Shown: positions 42,554 to 51,496, counted from the stretch's first letter. The stretch is DNA of 64,000 nt from Clostridiales bacterium (GCA_022508305.1 JAFLVM010000001.1:375347-439346); one strand, 5' to 3'. Notes: a model not told the origin generated them from the letters alone. Translations and numbers: made by a program.

Positions 42554-42582
42554 TTGCAAGCAAACGAATTGACTTGTATAAT
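42554..42582 (+). promoter_or_regulatory. Promoter of the rRNA methyltransferase gene, leaderless type
   Basis: TTGCAA (42554-42559), 17 bases, TATAAT (42577-42582), then ACTTGT and the ATG at 42589. The predicted start site is at the A of the ATG. Confidence 0.65.
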
Positions 42583-42588
42583 ACTTGT

Positions 42589-43755
42589 ATGCCATACGAA
42601 ATTTATCTAAAAAAGAACGAAGAACGTCGCATAGTCGCAGGACACAGTTGGGTGTACGCAAACGAGGTGGCGAAAATTGTCGGAAAGGACAAAAACGGGG
42701 CTATTGCAACCGTCTACAGTCACGACGGCAAAATGCTCGGAAAGGGATTCATTAACCACGCGTCCAAAATACTTGTCCGAATCTTTATTCGCGACGACAG
42801 GACGGACGTGGAAAATATCATAGCCGAAAGAATACACGCCGCAAACGCAGCTCGAATAAAACTCGGTTACGACAGCTGCTACCGCGCGGTGTTTGCCGAA
42901 GCGGACGATTTGCCCGCGCTTATCGTGGACAAATACGGCGACTACTTGAGCGTTCAAATACTGTCGCTTGGAATGTACCAACGCAAAAAAGCGATAGTTT
43001 CCGCCCTTGTAGAGGAATTTCAGCCAAAGGGAATTTACGAGCGGTCGGACGTTGCCGTGCGCCAAAAGGAAGGCTTACCCGAAGAAAAAGGATTGCTGTA
43101 CGGCGAAGTACCCGACCAAATTGTCGTTACGGAAAACGGTCTGAAAATGGCTGTTGACGTTAAAAACGGTCAAAAAACGGGGTATTTCCTCGACCAAAAG
43201 GAAAACCGCCTTGCAATAAGGCGGTACGCAAGAGGCGAGGTGTTGGATTGCTTTTGTAACAGCGGAGGATTTTCACTCAACGCGGCAACGGTTGCAGATA
43301 GCGTTACTGCGGTAGACGTTTCCGAGCTTGCATTGAACACGGTACTAATTAACGCAGAACTAAACGGTTTTACTAACGTACAAACTGTACGCGCCGACGT
43401 ATTCGAACTGCTACGCGACTACCGCAAGCAAAACAGGCAGTTTGACTGCGTAATACTTGACCCGCCCGCTTTTACCAAGACGGCGAACGAAGCTCAAGAC
43501 GCTTTGAAAGGCTACCTTGATATAAATACGTTAGGATTGAAGCTCGTAAAAAACGGCGGTTATCTTGTAACCTGCTCCTGCTCGCACTACGTCTCTCAAC
43601 AAGCATTTGAAAAGATGCTTGGTGACGCCGTACGTCGCGCAGGCAAACGCGTTCAGTGCGTGGAAGTACGCTCGCAGGCGCCCGACCATCCCACGCTACT
43701 TTCCGCCGACGAAACCCACTACTTAAAGTGCTTTGTCCTGCGAGTAAGTGACTGA
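42589..43755 (+). CDS. RlmI-like class I SAM-dependent rRNA methyltransferase
   Basis: A 388-residue protein with an N-terminal PUA domain (about 1-70, KKNEERRIVAGHSWVYANEV), a linker domain, and a Rossmann methyltransferase. SAM motif I is VLDCFCNSGGFSLNAA (about 220), and the catalytic motif is VILDPPAF. The Lys/Gln text GQKTGYFLDQKENR before it is typical of RlmI (23S rRNA m5C1962). I start at 42589 because the PUA domain begins there and a promoter ends 6 bases before; there is no Shine-Dalgarno site. Confidence 0.92.
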   Translation: MPYEIYLKKNEERRIVAGHSWVYANEVAKIVGKDKNGAIATVYSHDGKMLGKGFINHASKILVRIFIRDDRTDVENIIAERIHAANAARIKLGYDSCYRAVFAEADDLPALIVDKYGDYLSVQILSLGMYQRKKAIVSALVEEFQPKGIYERSDVAVRQKEGLPEEKGLLYGEVPDQIVVTENGLKMAVDVKNGQKTGYFLDQKENRLAIRRYARGEVLDCFCNSGGFSLNAATVADSVTAVDVSELALNTVLINAELNGFTNVQTVRADVFELLRDYRKQNRQFDCVILDPPAFTKTANEAQDALKGYLDINTLGLKLVKNGGYLVTCSCSHYVSQQAFEKMLGDAVRRAGKRVQCVEVRSQAPDHPTLLSADETHYLKCFVLRVSD

Positions 43756-43765
43756 TACAGCGCCA

Positions 43766-44155
43766 CTATAATTTCAGTAATTGTTCAAGCAGCCCTTCGA
43801 GACGGCCGCGTTGTTCGGCGTTTAGAAGCGGCGCTACCCGTTTGGCAAAGGCTATTAGTTGCTCGTTGGAAAGCTGTCCGCGCGCCTTTTGCTCTATTAC
43901 GTTGTTTACAATATCTTTTACAAGTTGACCTTCGCCCTCGCGCTCGTATTTTGCCGCGAGGCGTTTCATTTCCGCTACGCGACGCTCGTAGTCGTTTTGC
44001 GGGGATTGCTGCCCACCACCTTCTGCTTTTTGTTGAGTAGTACGGGCAGAAGTCGTTTGAGTTTCGCGTCTCTCACCCGTAGAAGGTGACTGCTGTTCCG
44101 AATACTCTTGACGCTGATTTACAAATATATTGCGGGGATCTTGTTCGTTTGACAT
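43766..44155 (-). CDS. Small hydrophilic protein, function unknown
   Basis: A 129-residue protein. Residues 1-~55 are Gln/Ser/Thr-rich and likely disordered; residues ~55-129 are charged and helix-prone (YERRVAEMKRLAAKYEREGEG, then GRLEGLLEQLLKL). There is no signal or transmembrane segment. AAGGAG lies 9-10 bases before the ATG at 44155. It is divergent from the 149-residue membrane protein, 91 bases apart, which hints that the two work together. Confidence 0.65.
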   Translation of the reverse strand: MSNEQDPRNIFVNQRQEYSEQQSPSTGERRETQTTSARTTQQKAEGGGQQSPQNDYERRVAEMKRLAAKYEREGEGQLVKDIVNNVIEQKARGQLSNEQLIAFAKRVAPLLNAEQRGRLEGLLEQLLKL

Positions 44156-44196
44156 AAAAAGTTTGCGCTCCTTTCTAAATTGTTGGTTACTATAAA

Positions 44197-44215
44197 TTAT
44201 ATGTCGGCATATAAT
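44197..44215. promoter_or_regulatory. Overlapping divergent -10 boxes
   Basis: A plus-strand TATAAT at 44210-44215 and a minus-strand TATAAT at about 44198-44203 lie within 20 bases, so the two divergent small genes are probably controlled together. The -35 regions are weak. Confidence 0.4.
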
Positions 44216-44246
44216 GTAATGATTACAAAAAAAGGAGGGGTTGACG

Positions 44247-44696
44247 TTGAATTTGTCTACGGTAGCGCTACTGCTGCTTGCTTGGTACGCGTTTAGCGGA
44301 TCGGGCAAAAATACGCAAAACAGCCGTCCCAAAACCTCTCTTTTGGAGAATTTGAGCAGTTTTCTGTCCGACGACACGCAAAACATACTGAATTGCGTAA
44401 ACACACTGTCGTCAAACAGTTGCTCGCAAGAGGACAAAACGAGCGCTATACTTCAAATGATGACCAATCCCGCCGTGATGAACATTGCAGGCAGCTTTTT
44501 CGGCGGAGGCAAAACGGAAACATCGAGCGAACAACCTACGGAAACGACCAACGACGAACACGTAAACAGCGAGGGGTACAAATTTGAAACGCCCAGCGCT
44601 TCCTCGCAAGAATTTTTCCGCCCGATAGACAACATAGCGGATACGGAAGTAAAACACAAGCTGTACTGGTTTTACGACAACTGGTACGTGAAATAA
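44247..44696 (+). CDS. N-terminally anchored small protein, function unknown
   Basis: A 149-residue protein with an N-terminal hydrophobic segment (about 5-17), a Ser/Asn-rich middle with two Cys, and an aromatic C-terminal end (KLYWFYDNWYVK). I chose the TTG at 44247 since AGGAGG (44233-44238) is 8 bases before it; TTGs at 44241 and 44253 are alternatives and there is no ATG. I do not recognise a family. Confidence 0.6.
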   Translation: MNLSTVALLLLAWYAFSGSGKNTQNSRPKTSLLENLSSFLSDDTQNILNCVNTLSSNSCSQEDKTSAILQMMTNPAVMNIAGSFFGGGKTETSSEQPTETTNDEHVNSEGYKFETPSASSQEFFRPIDNIADTEVKHKLYWFYDNWYVK

Positions 44697-44706
44697 CCCA
44701 ACTACA

Positions 44707-44742
44707 CAAAAAGAACCTCGGCGCACGTCCGAGGTTCTTTGT
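44707..44742 (+). terminator. Bidirectional terminator between converging genes
   Basis: AAAGAACCTCGG / CCGAGGTTCTTT, a 12-base-pair stem with a 7-base loop. Confidence 0.85.
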
Positions 44743-44771
44743 AATATGCTCACTATTTCTTAAACGTATAA

Positions 44772-46394
44772 CTAATTAAGCGCCCAGTAGATTTTTGCGG
44801 CATTCCACAGGCTTTCGTAGTCGCTCAATCCGTTGTACGGGGCATCGGGGGTATAACCTTCGCCGTGAATGTTAACTCCGAGTGGCGAGTAGTACTTGGC
44901 GCAGGTGTAGTAAATTGCCCAAGGCATTACGATTTTTTCGCCGTTGACAACCAACGTTTGCGTAAACGGCAATTCCTGATAGGTCTGCGCAATGCCCTTG
45001 CCGTAGGTTTTCGTTCCCATGTGCACTGCCGTGCCGTATTCGCGAAGTATGCCTGTCAACATTTCGCTGCCGCTTGCGCTACCGCCGTCCGTCCACACCA
45101 CTATGTCGCAGGTGCTACCCATGGCGTTGAAATATTGGAAATAACTTGACTCTTGATAGTGATATTCCACTACGTGCGCAGGCTTTGGCATGTCAAGGTA
45201 GGTCATCAACAGTTCGTTTTTGCTGTTGGTGACGCTTTTCTTTTGCGCATCGGTCAATTTGTCCCCCACCGTTGTCACAAGCATACCGCCAATCTCACTT
45301 ACGTAGGAAACGTTGCCGCCGGGGTTACCCTTGAGGTCCAACACAAGACGTTTTTTGCCAAGTAACCTAAACTCGTCCATCACCGATTTGAATTCGGAGC
45401 TGGCTGTCACGCGCAAAACTTTGCCGTCCTTGTCAGTCATAATGTTGCCGTTGCCATCTCGCAGAACATAATCCATAAATTGCGTTATACGAACGTAGCC
45501 TGTGTCGTCGGGGAGCAAGTCAAGGTAGCGCTCTTGCTTGGTAGAGATTTTCGCTCCACCCATAGGCTCGATGGAAATATTGGTGTTGCCGTCGCCAAAG
45601 TAGTATTCGATGAATGCGTACTGGTTGCTTCCGACTGATTCAATAGCGCCCTTTTGCAAGTCGTAACTGAGCAGACTGTAGCCTGACGCTTGACTGCTGT
45701 CCTGACGCAAAACGTGGAACGTTGCGCTGTCCGTCAAATCCAACATTGTCTCAATCGTAGTGGACGCCCACTCGCTGAGATTGATTTCCGAAAAAGTCCT
45801 CTCACCCACCTCAATAGGGTTGCCCTTGTCGTCCTTGACGTTGGTGAGCTTCAGCACGAAATCGCCCGATTGCAATCTGCCGTAGGCGCTGCTGTTTGCC
45901 ACAACTGAAGAAACGTACAGTCCCAAACCGCTTTCGATGTAGAAAGATACGCCAAACACCTTGTCGCGAGCGGAGCTTTCGGCATACAAAAAGTCGTAGT
46001 AGGTCTCGGGCGACATTAGTTGACTGAATCGGTCGCCCGCGTACTGCATGAGCGCCGTGCCAGAGTACTCTATCGCATCCGTCCAGTTGTCTACGTCCTT
46101 GTAGTAGTTGTTTTTGAGGTAGTCGATGACGGTGGCAAGTATTTTTTCCTCTTCAGGGGTGGTGAGATCGTTCACCAAGTAGCAAAGTAGCCATCCGAAC
46201 CCAATGCACGCAACAAGCACGAAACAAGTCAAAACTATAAACAGTGGCTTGTTTTTCTTCGTGTCTACCTGCTTGGGAACGGAATGACTGTACCAACTGT
46301 CAACGTCCGTCTTGCGCGGTTGTTCTTCCTGTTGCGGGTTTTCTTCACCGACCGTTTTGTCAAATTCTTCATCAAAAAAATCTTTTTCAGCCAT
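44772..46394 (-). CDS. S41-family C-terminal processing peptidase with N-terminal membrane anchor
   Basis: A 540-residue protease with a cytosolic, acidic N-terminus (~48 residues), one transmembrane helix (about 50-75) and an external protease. A PDZ-like region is at ~145-255. The catalytic Ser lies in GGSASGSEMLTG (about 440) and the catalytic Lys in GTKTYGKGIAQ, so it should be active. It is longer than the usual ~400 residues because of inserts between the PDZ and core regions. AGGAG precedes the start. Substrates of this group include sporulation and wall proteins; here unknown. Confidence 0.92.
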   Translation of the reverse strand: MAEKDFFDEEFDKTVGEENPQQEEQPRKTDVDSWYSHSVPKQVDTKKNKPLFIVLTCFVLVACIGFGWLLCYLVNDLTTPEEEKILATVIDYLKNNYYKDVDNWTDAIEYSGTALMQYAGDRFSQLMSPETYYDFLYAESSARDKVFGVSFYIESGLGLYVSSVVANSSAYGRLQSGDFVLKLTNVKDDKGNPIEVGERTFSEINLSEWASTTIETMLDLTDSATFHVLRQDSSQASGYSLLSYDLQKGAIESVGSNQYAFIEYYFGDGNTNISIEPMGGAKISTKQERYLDLLPDDTGYVRITQFMDYVLRDGNGNIMTDKDGKVLRVTASSEFKSVMDEFRLLGKKRLVLDLKGNPGGNVSYVSEIGGMLVTTVGDKLTDAQKKSVTNSKNELLMTYLDMPKPAHVVEYHYQESSYFQYFNAMGSTCDIVVWTDGGSASGSEMLTGILREYGTAVHMGTKTYGKGIAQTYQELPFTQTLVVNGEKIVMPWAIYYTCAKYYSPLGVNIHGEGYTPDAPYNGLSDYESLWNAAKIYWALN

Positions 46395-46434
46395 AATATC
46401 TCCTAAAAGTTACCACTCATTTCACTGCAAAACC

Positions 46435-47124
46435 TTACAGTTTCGTGCATTGAGTGACTAACCAGTTCAATTCACTTACAATTTTTCGGGCGGTTTCGGC
46501 ATTTCCTTGATACACCGCCACTCCGCCGTCCAACACCACCGTGTTGCCTGTGGCAAGACGCGCGTCTGAAGTAAGAATTACGCAGGTTGAGCCATCAAAA
46601 TACTGTAAAACCCTGTCTCTTGCTTCCAAACCGTCGCAGTCAGCGATGAAAAAGTCGTCAAACAGCACGGTTTTACGCTGCACCGTCAATCCACGCGCAA
46701 GGGCGACGAGTTTCCTTTCTTCAAGGCTCAACTTTTTCACTTTTGCGTCCAATTTGTCTATTCCCAGTTCGCTTGCCACCTGCATTGCCCGCTCTCTTCG
46801 CCCGTTTTTGGGGTATTTTCGAACGCGCAGGGGGTATTCGATATTATATTGTACGCTACGGTTTTCAAAAAAAGCGGGATTTGTCGGCAAATAGAGTATG
46901 TCCAAGTTGGAGTTTGTGATACTTGCAATATCTTGTCCGTCCACCGTTATTCGTCCGCTTGTAGCCGCGACGTCCTTTGTTAGCAGTTTGCATATGGAGC
47001 CTTTGCCGCTTTGAACGTCGGCTAAAACAGTATTTACGCCGTCAGCAAGCGTAAAACTTGCGCCTTTGAGCAAATCGAAGTCGTCGTAATGATATCTTAA
47101 TGTGACATTGTCGAATATTATCAT
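46435..47124 (-). CDS. Degenerate ABC-type ATPase
   Basis: A 229-residue ABC-domain protein with eroded motifs. Walker A reads ADVQSGKGS (35-43), keeping Lys41 but losing both structural Gly and the Ser after Lys. The signature is LSLEE instead of LSGGQ, and Walker B ends FDD rather than DE. Overall order and length are normal. No permease gene lies next to it. It may bind nucleotide without turnover, or regulate another ABC system. AAAGG lies 14 bases before the ATG, rather far. Confidence 0.8.
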   Translation of the reverse strand: MIIFDNVTLRYHYDDFDLLKGASFTLADGVNTVLADVQSGKGSICKLLTKDVAATSGRITVDGQDIASITNSNLDILYLPTNPAFFENRSVQYNIEYPLRVRKYPKNGRRERAMQVASELGIDKLDAKVKKLSLEERKLVALARGLTVQRKTVLFDDFFIADCDGLEARDRVLQYFDGSTCVILTSDARLATGNTVVLDGGVAVYQGNAETARKIVSELNWLVTQCTKL

Positions 47125-47175
47125 ATATTTTACAAAAACACCTTTCTACACTCATCTACGCGATGAACGTACTTT

Positions 47176-47751
47176 TCAACTTTCCAACTCGTCTAAAGTT
47201 AACTTGTACGCCTCGATAAAGTTGTCAACAAAGTAGTCCACTTCGGGACGGTTGAAGGAGCGAATTTCCTCCAAAATTGTCTTTTCCGCCTTGGAAAACT
47301 CCGAGTTGGACATCTTGACCTCGTCAAGGCACTTGATATACGCGCAAATCTTGTCGGCGTACTTGACGAAGGCGTGCTCAACGCTACTGTTGTCACGTAT
47401 TATTTTGCCGTATTCTTCGGCAAGTTCATCGGGCAAGTGAGAAAGCAACCTGTCGTTGGAGTACTGTTCAAGCTTCTTGTAAGCGTCGCGAATTTCAGGA
47501 TTGAAGTATTTGATAGGCGTAGGAAGGTCGCCCGTCAACACCTCGCTCGTTTCGTGGAAAAGCGCCTTGACCGTAATACTGTTGACGTCAAGGTTGCCGC
47601 CAAAGTACACGTTGGATATCGTTGCCAAAGCGTGCGCCACCACCGCCACCTGTTGACTGTGCTCCATGATGTTTTCCGTCATGTTGGAATGCATAAGTCC
47701 CCAACGGTTGATATATTTCATTCGGTTGAGATAGGCGAAAAATTTGTACAT
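47176..47751 (-). CDS. YfbR-like HD-domain 5'-deoxynucleotidase
   Basis: A 191-residue HD-fold phosphohydrolase like E. coli YfbR, which dephosphorylates dNMPs. The N-terminus has NRWGLM and MEHS (His31), and the core reads ALFHETSEVLTGDLPTPIKY. The metal-binding HD pair is His66-Glu67 here. GAGGAG lies before the ATG. It could supply deoxynucleosides; its neighbours give no clear pathway. Confidence 0.85.
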   Translation of the reverse strand: MYKFFAYLNRMKYINRWGLMHSNMTENIMEHSQQVAVVAHALATISNVYFGGNLDVNSITVKALFHETSEVLTGDLPTPIKYFNPEIRDAYKKLEQYSNDRLLSHLPDELAEEYGKIIRDNSSVEHAFVKYADKICAYIKCLDEVKMSNSEFSKAEKTILEEIRSFNRPEVDYFVDNFIEAYKLTLDELES

Positions 47752-47903
47752 AATATGCTCCTCACACTGTGTATTCTACATTTTACCACAAAATTTTCAA
47801 AAAGAAAACACCTCGCCGATATAGCAAGTAAAAAATATTTTTTTAATTCAATCTTATCGATATATCTGCAAACAAAATTTCAGTAAAAAGGCGCAAAAGT
47901 CAA

Positions 47904-47940
47904 TAAAAAAGGTTCGCCTTGTTGAGGCGAACCTTTTTGT
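47904..47940 (-). terminator. Terminator of the rnf operon
   Basis: AAAAAGGTTCGCCT / AGGCGAACCTTTTT with a 6-base loop, 26 bases past the rnfB stop. Confidence 0.9.
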
Positions 47941-47965
47941 GTAAATTTTGTAAGTCGCAAAAAGA

Positions 47966-48844
47966 CTACTTAGCTTGTTCTGCCGTTTCGCTTGAGCCTT
48001 TCACGCGCTCGGGGTGCACGTACTTTATGCACTGACGCGGACAGCCTTCAAGGCACTTGCCGCAGCGAACACACTTGCTGTAATCAATGATAGGTACGTT
48101 GTTTACAAGCACGATCGCGCCTGTCGGACAGTTACGCTCGCACTTGCCGCAAGCAATGCAGCCCGCCTGACACTTGCTCATTACGTCCTTGCCTCTGCAC
48201 TGTGAGGAGCAGGCAACGTACACCGTTGCGGACACAGGCACGCGGCTGATGAGCTTCTTCGGACATGTTTGAATGCACAGTCCGCAGCTACGGCACAAAT
48301 CGGGGTCTACGTGGGCGTAACCCTCGCGACACTCAATTGCCAAGTAGGGGCAAGCGTCAACACAGCTGCCGCTACCCATGCAACCTACGTCGCACGCTTT
48401 ACGGCCACCTGCAAGCAGATTTTGACTGACGCAGTCGCCGTATCCTTGGTAGGAGTATTTGTCCTGACACTTGCTACCGCCGCAGCAAGCAACCATAGCT
48501 ATCGTAGGCTCGGCGCCACCCTCAACGGCAACACCCAAAATGTTGGAGATTTCAATACGCTTTTCGACGGGAGTTTGTCCGCAAGCGTCAAGCTGAGCCG
48601 TGCCCTCAACGAGAGCCTTGGCAAAGCCCGAGCAACCGGGATGTCCGCAAGCGCCGCAATTTGCGCCCGCAAGACAGCTTTCAATCTCCTTGATGCGAGG
48701 ATCCTCGTGAACCTGACAGAACCGAGAAATGAGCAAAATCAATCCGCCCAAAACAAGGGATACGCCAAATGCAATGCCGATTGCAATGCCCAATTTGTCC
48801 CACTGAATGTCGCGGCCGACTGCCAAAAGTGATGTAATAGTCAT
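47966..48844 (-). CDS. rnfB: Rnf complex iron-sulfur subunit RnfB
   Basis: A 292-residue ferredoxin-accepting subunit. One membrane helix (about 17-42) precedes the 4Fe-4S domain CLAGANCGACGHPGC (about 58-72), then several CxxCxxC ferredoxin motifs, including CGLCIQTCP and CGKCERNCP. The length agrees with clostridial RnfB (~270-330). It is the last gene of rnfCDGEAB. Confidence 0.96.
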   Translation of the reverse strand: MTITSLLAVGRDIQWDKLGIAIGIAFGVSLVLGGLILLISRFCQVHEDPRIKEIESCLAGANCGACGHPGCSGFAKALVEGTAQLDACGQTPVEKRIEISNILGVAVEGGAEPTIAMVACCGGSKCQDKYSYQGYGDCVSQNLLAGGRKACDVGCMGSGSCVDACPYLAIECREGYAHVDPDLCRSCGLCIQTCPKKLISRVPVSATVYVACSSQCRGKDVMSKCQAGCIACGKCERNCPTGAIVLVNNVPIIDYSKCVRCGKCLEGCPRQCIKYVHPERVKGSSETAEQAK

Positions 48845-48856
48845 TAGTCCACCTCC

Positions 48857-49489
48857 CTAAATCAACGTAAAGATGTAGAACGCCATTGCCATGAAGCAAG
48901 CGGTCAGCATCGTCATGGGGAAACCGCGAAGGGGCTTGGGAACGTTGAGTTTGTCTACCTTTTGGCGAAGTCCTGCAAGAAGCACTATTGCAAGGGTGAA
49001 GCCCAAGCCGTAGAACAAGCCGGAAACTACCGCCTCGCCGTAGGACATAGCCATGAAGTACTTACTGCCGTCGAGCCAAGAGGTCAACGTTTGCGCGCCC
49101 TCTGCCGTGATAGCCGTTGCCGTTACAATCTTGGCAACGCCAAGGATTGCGCAGTTGGTGGTAACCAAAGGAAGATAAATTCCCATTGCGGAATACAAAC
49201 CGGGGCTGAACTTTTTGAGCACCATTTCCAAAATCTGCACCAACGCTGCAATAAGCAGAATAAACACTACGATTTGCAGATATCCAAGTCCCAAGGGCAA
49301 CAGCAAATAGGTGTAGATGGGGTAGGTAATTGCGCAGGTGATTACCATTACCGCAGTTACCGCAATACCCATACCGAGAGCGGAGCTTGTCTTTTGAGAA
49401 ACGCCAAGGAAGGGGCAGATTCCCAAAAATTGAGACAGAACGAAGTTTTGCGCGAACAAAGCCGCTATTATAATTGCAAAAATATCCAT
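48857..49489 (-). CDS. rnfA: Rnf complex membrane subunit RnfA
   Basis: A 210-residue membrane subunit with six helices. The start FAIIIAALFAQNFVLSQFLGICPFLG, including a conserved Cys in CPFLGVS, and a second Cys in the NCAILG segment match the RnfA/NqrE Fe-S centre at the membrane. Confidence 0.97.
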   Translation of the reverse strand: MDIFAIIIAALFAQNFVLSQFLGICPFLGVSQKTSSALGMGIAVTAVMVITCAITYPIYTYLLLPLGLGYLQIVVFILLIAALVQILEMVLKKFSPGLYSAMGIYLPLVTTNCAILGVAKIVTATAITAEGAQTLTSWLDGSKYFMAMSYGEAVVSGLFYGLGFTLAIVLLAGLRQKVDKLNVPKPLRGFPMTMLTACFMAMAFYIFTLI

Positions 49490-49490
49490 A

Positions 49491-50186
49491 TTATTTAGCC
49501 TCCTTTGCTGCGTTAGCCACTTCTACCGCGGGAGCGTCCTCTGCCACTTCGTCTTGAACGGTTGTTTTACGAGCCGCTTTGCGCTTTGCCTTGCGTTCTA
49601 CCGCGTTGTAGCATACGTTGAACAATGCAATGAACAGCGCGTAGGTGAGGAATGCGCCTGCCGGGTTTGCGAAGAATCCAATCTTGAAATTCCAGAGTTG
49701 GTAACCGAACAGCATTCCTTTGCCGAGTACTTCGCGAACGACACCCATCAGCGTGATTGCCAAGGTAAAGCCAACACCCATAAACAGTCCGTCAAGAGCA
49801 GACTCGCCAACGGGATTGTGAGAAGCAAAGCCTTCCGCTCTGCCGAGAATGATGCAGTTTACGACTATCAGCGCCAGGAACATTCCCAAGCTTTCGTACA
49901 AATCGGGCAGGAACGCTTCCATAAACATCGTAACAAGCGTTACGAACGTTGCGATGATTACGATAAAGCAGGGAATACGCACTTTGTCGGGAATAATGTT
50001 TCTGAGTAGCGAAATGATTACGTTGCTGCAAACAAGCACGAATATTACCGCCAAACCCATGCCAAGGCTGTCCAACGCCGCAGTTGTGATTGCCAACGTC
50101 GGGCAGGTACCAAGCACTAAACGCAAAGTGGGATTTTGTCTGACCGTTCCGTCAAGAGCAATTTCTTTAAATCTTTTCAATTTCAT
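49491..50186 (-). CDS. rnfE: Rnf complex membrane subunit RnfE
   Basis: A 231-residue RnfE/NqrD subunit, six helices, with the Cys-containing GTCPTLAIT and NCIILGRAEGFA motifs. A ~35-residue basic then Ala/Glu-rich tail extends past the usual end. It starts 14 bases after rnfG and ends 1 base before rnfA. Confidence 0.96.
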   Translation of the reverse strand: MKLKRFKEIALDGTVRQNPTLRLVLGTCPTLAITTAALDSLGMGLAVIFVLVCSNVIISLLRNIIPDKVRIPCFIVIIATFVTLVTMFMEAFLPDLYESLGMFLALIVVNCIILGRAEGFASHNPVGESALDGLFMGVGFTLAITLMGVVREVLGKGMLFGYQLWNFKIGFFANPAGAFLTYALFIALFNVCYNAVERKAKRKAARKTTVQDEVAEDAPAVEVANAAKEAK

Positions 50187-50200
50187 TTTATTGCCCTCCT

Positions 50201-51496
50201 TTAATCATTTTGCGCCAAACGCGCGTCGTAGTCTGTCAACGCCGCCTTTACCGCAGCTGCAATGATGTTACCCGATTCGGTAGCGCCGGAAACGATTCCG
50301 TCGTTGTACTTTTCGTCAAAGTTTTCAAGCGTTGCGCCCTTCAATCCTTCGAGCAATGCGTGAGCGTCATCAGTTGACGGAGCGTGATCGTCGGGAGCGT
50401 AACCGTCGCCGTTTTCGGCAATTTCCACACTGACGACTATACCGTTGTTCTTACCTTCTTCCGTCTTGACAGTAATTGTCAACGTGTAGTTACCGGGCAT
50501 ATATCCTGTCGGACTCAATGCCACAACCTTGTACACCGTTGCGGTTTCGCCCGCCTGACCGTCGGATACGAACGTGTACATTGTAACAGAGCCAACTGTA
50601 ATCTCACGAATGGGTCTTGTGACAATCTTAGCGTAGAAGTCTGCAGCCTCGTCAACGTTGTCGGAAGTCAACACTACTTCCGCTTCGGAATTGACGACTA
50701 CAATCTTGCGGTCTTCGTCTTCGCCGTAGACGTAAACGTAAATCTTGCCCTTAGCGCCTTCGCCGATAAACAGATATTTCAACGTGTCGTTTTCACCGTC
50801 GAGAGCAGTTCCGATGACTCTCTTGACGCTACTAAGCAGTTCTAAGCTGTCGTAGCCACTGTAATCGCTGCCGCTCAACAATGCCAATACTGCTTCTCTT
50901 GCTTCGCCCTCGGGGTTGCTGCCGAGAATTGCCTTACGGTAGTAGGACGTTGCCATGTTGATAGCGTTTTTGATTGCATTTGAAGTGAACGACACCGTTG
51001 CGCCTGTCATAACCGTATCCAAGGTTTTGTCCTCGGTCGCGTCTACGCCAACGTACCAGGTGGTTCCTGCGTAAGAGGGAATACGGTCAATGTAGGACTG
51101 CTTGTCGTTGTCCTTGACTGCCCAACCTTTGATTTTGGCGTCTGCGCCAATGATAACGTACAAAGTTACCGTACCGTTTTGATAGCCGCCTATACCGAGA
51201 GCTTCAATGATGTAAGCGCCGTCTTTGGAAAGCAACACGCGGTTGACCTTGCCGAACGAGGAACTCGAATTGATACTGGGATCAGGGTTGACAGTAAGCT
51301 CTTCCTGCAATTCAAAGTTCTTGTACACCTTTTGCATTGCGCGTTCAAGACGGTCTTGGTCGGAGATGTACAGCAAATCGTTACACAGAGCCAACAATGC
51401 TCCGCACACCAAACATATTATTACGAGGACTGCAATGGCTTTTACAGCCTGAATAACAGCAGGATTTGCTTGCTTTTTAGCTTTTTCTTCTGCCAT
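50201..51496 (-). CDS. rnfG: Rnf complex flavin subunit RnfG with two FMN-binding repeats
   Basis: RnfG carries covalent FMN on the outer face. This copy has 431 residues, about twice the usual ~200. After a membrane helix (about 18-45), a first FMN_bind-like unit carries TGAT at 164-167; a second, with SGAT at 403-406, ends the protein. Both Thr are candidates for ApbE-dependent flavinylation. It may thus hold two FMN. An ApbE gene is not in the window. Operon position rnfC-D-G-E-A-B supports the assignment. Confidence 0.9.
   Translation of the reverse strand: MAEEKAKKQANPAVIQAVKAIAVLVIICLVCGALLALCNDLLYISDQDRLERAMQKVYKNFELQEELTVNPDPSINSSSSFGKVNRVLLSKDGAYIIEALGIGGYQNGTVTLYVIIGADAKIKGWAVKDNDKQSYIDRIPSYAGTTWYVGVDATEDKTLDTVMTGATVSFTSNAIKNAINMATSYYRKAILGSNPEGEAREAVLALLSGSDYSGYDSLELLSSVKRVIGTALDGENDTLKYLFIGEGAKGKIYVYVYGEDEDRKIVVVNSEAEVVLTSDNVDEAADFYAKIVTRPIREITVGSVTMYTFVSDGQAGETATVYKVVALSPTGYMPGNYTLTITVKTEEGKNNGIVVSVEIAENGDGYAPDDHAPSTDDAHALLEGLKGATLENFDEKYNDGIVSGATESGNIIAAAVKAALTDYDARLAQND

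Noticed and set aside
44412-44753. Minus-strand frame of 113 codons opposite the 149-residue gene
   Set aside because: It runs through the bidirectional terminator and lacks a start site; the plus-strand gene has a strong AGGAGG.
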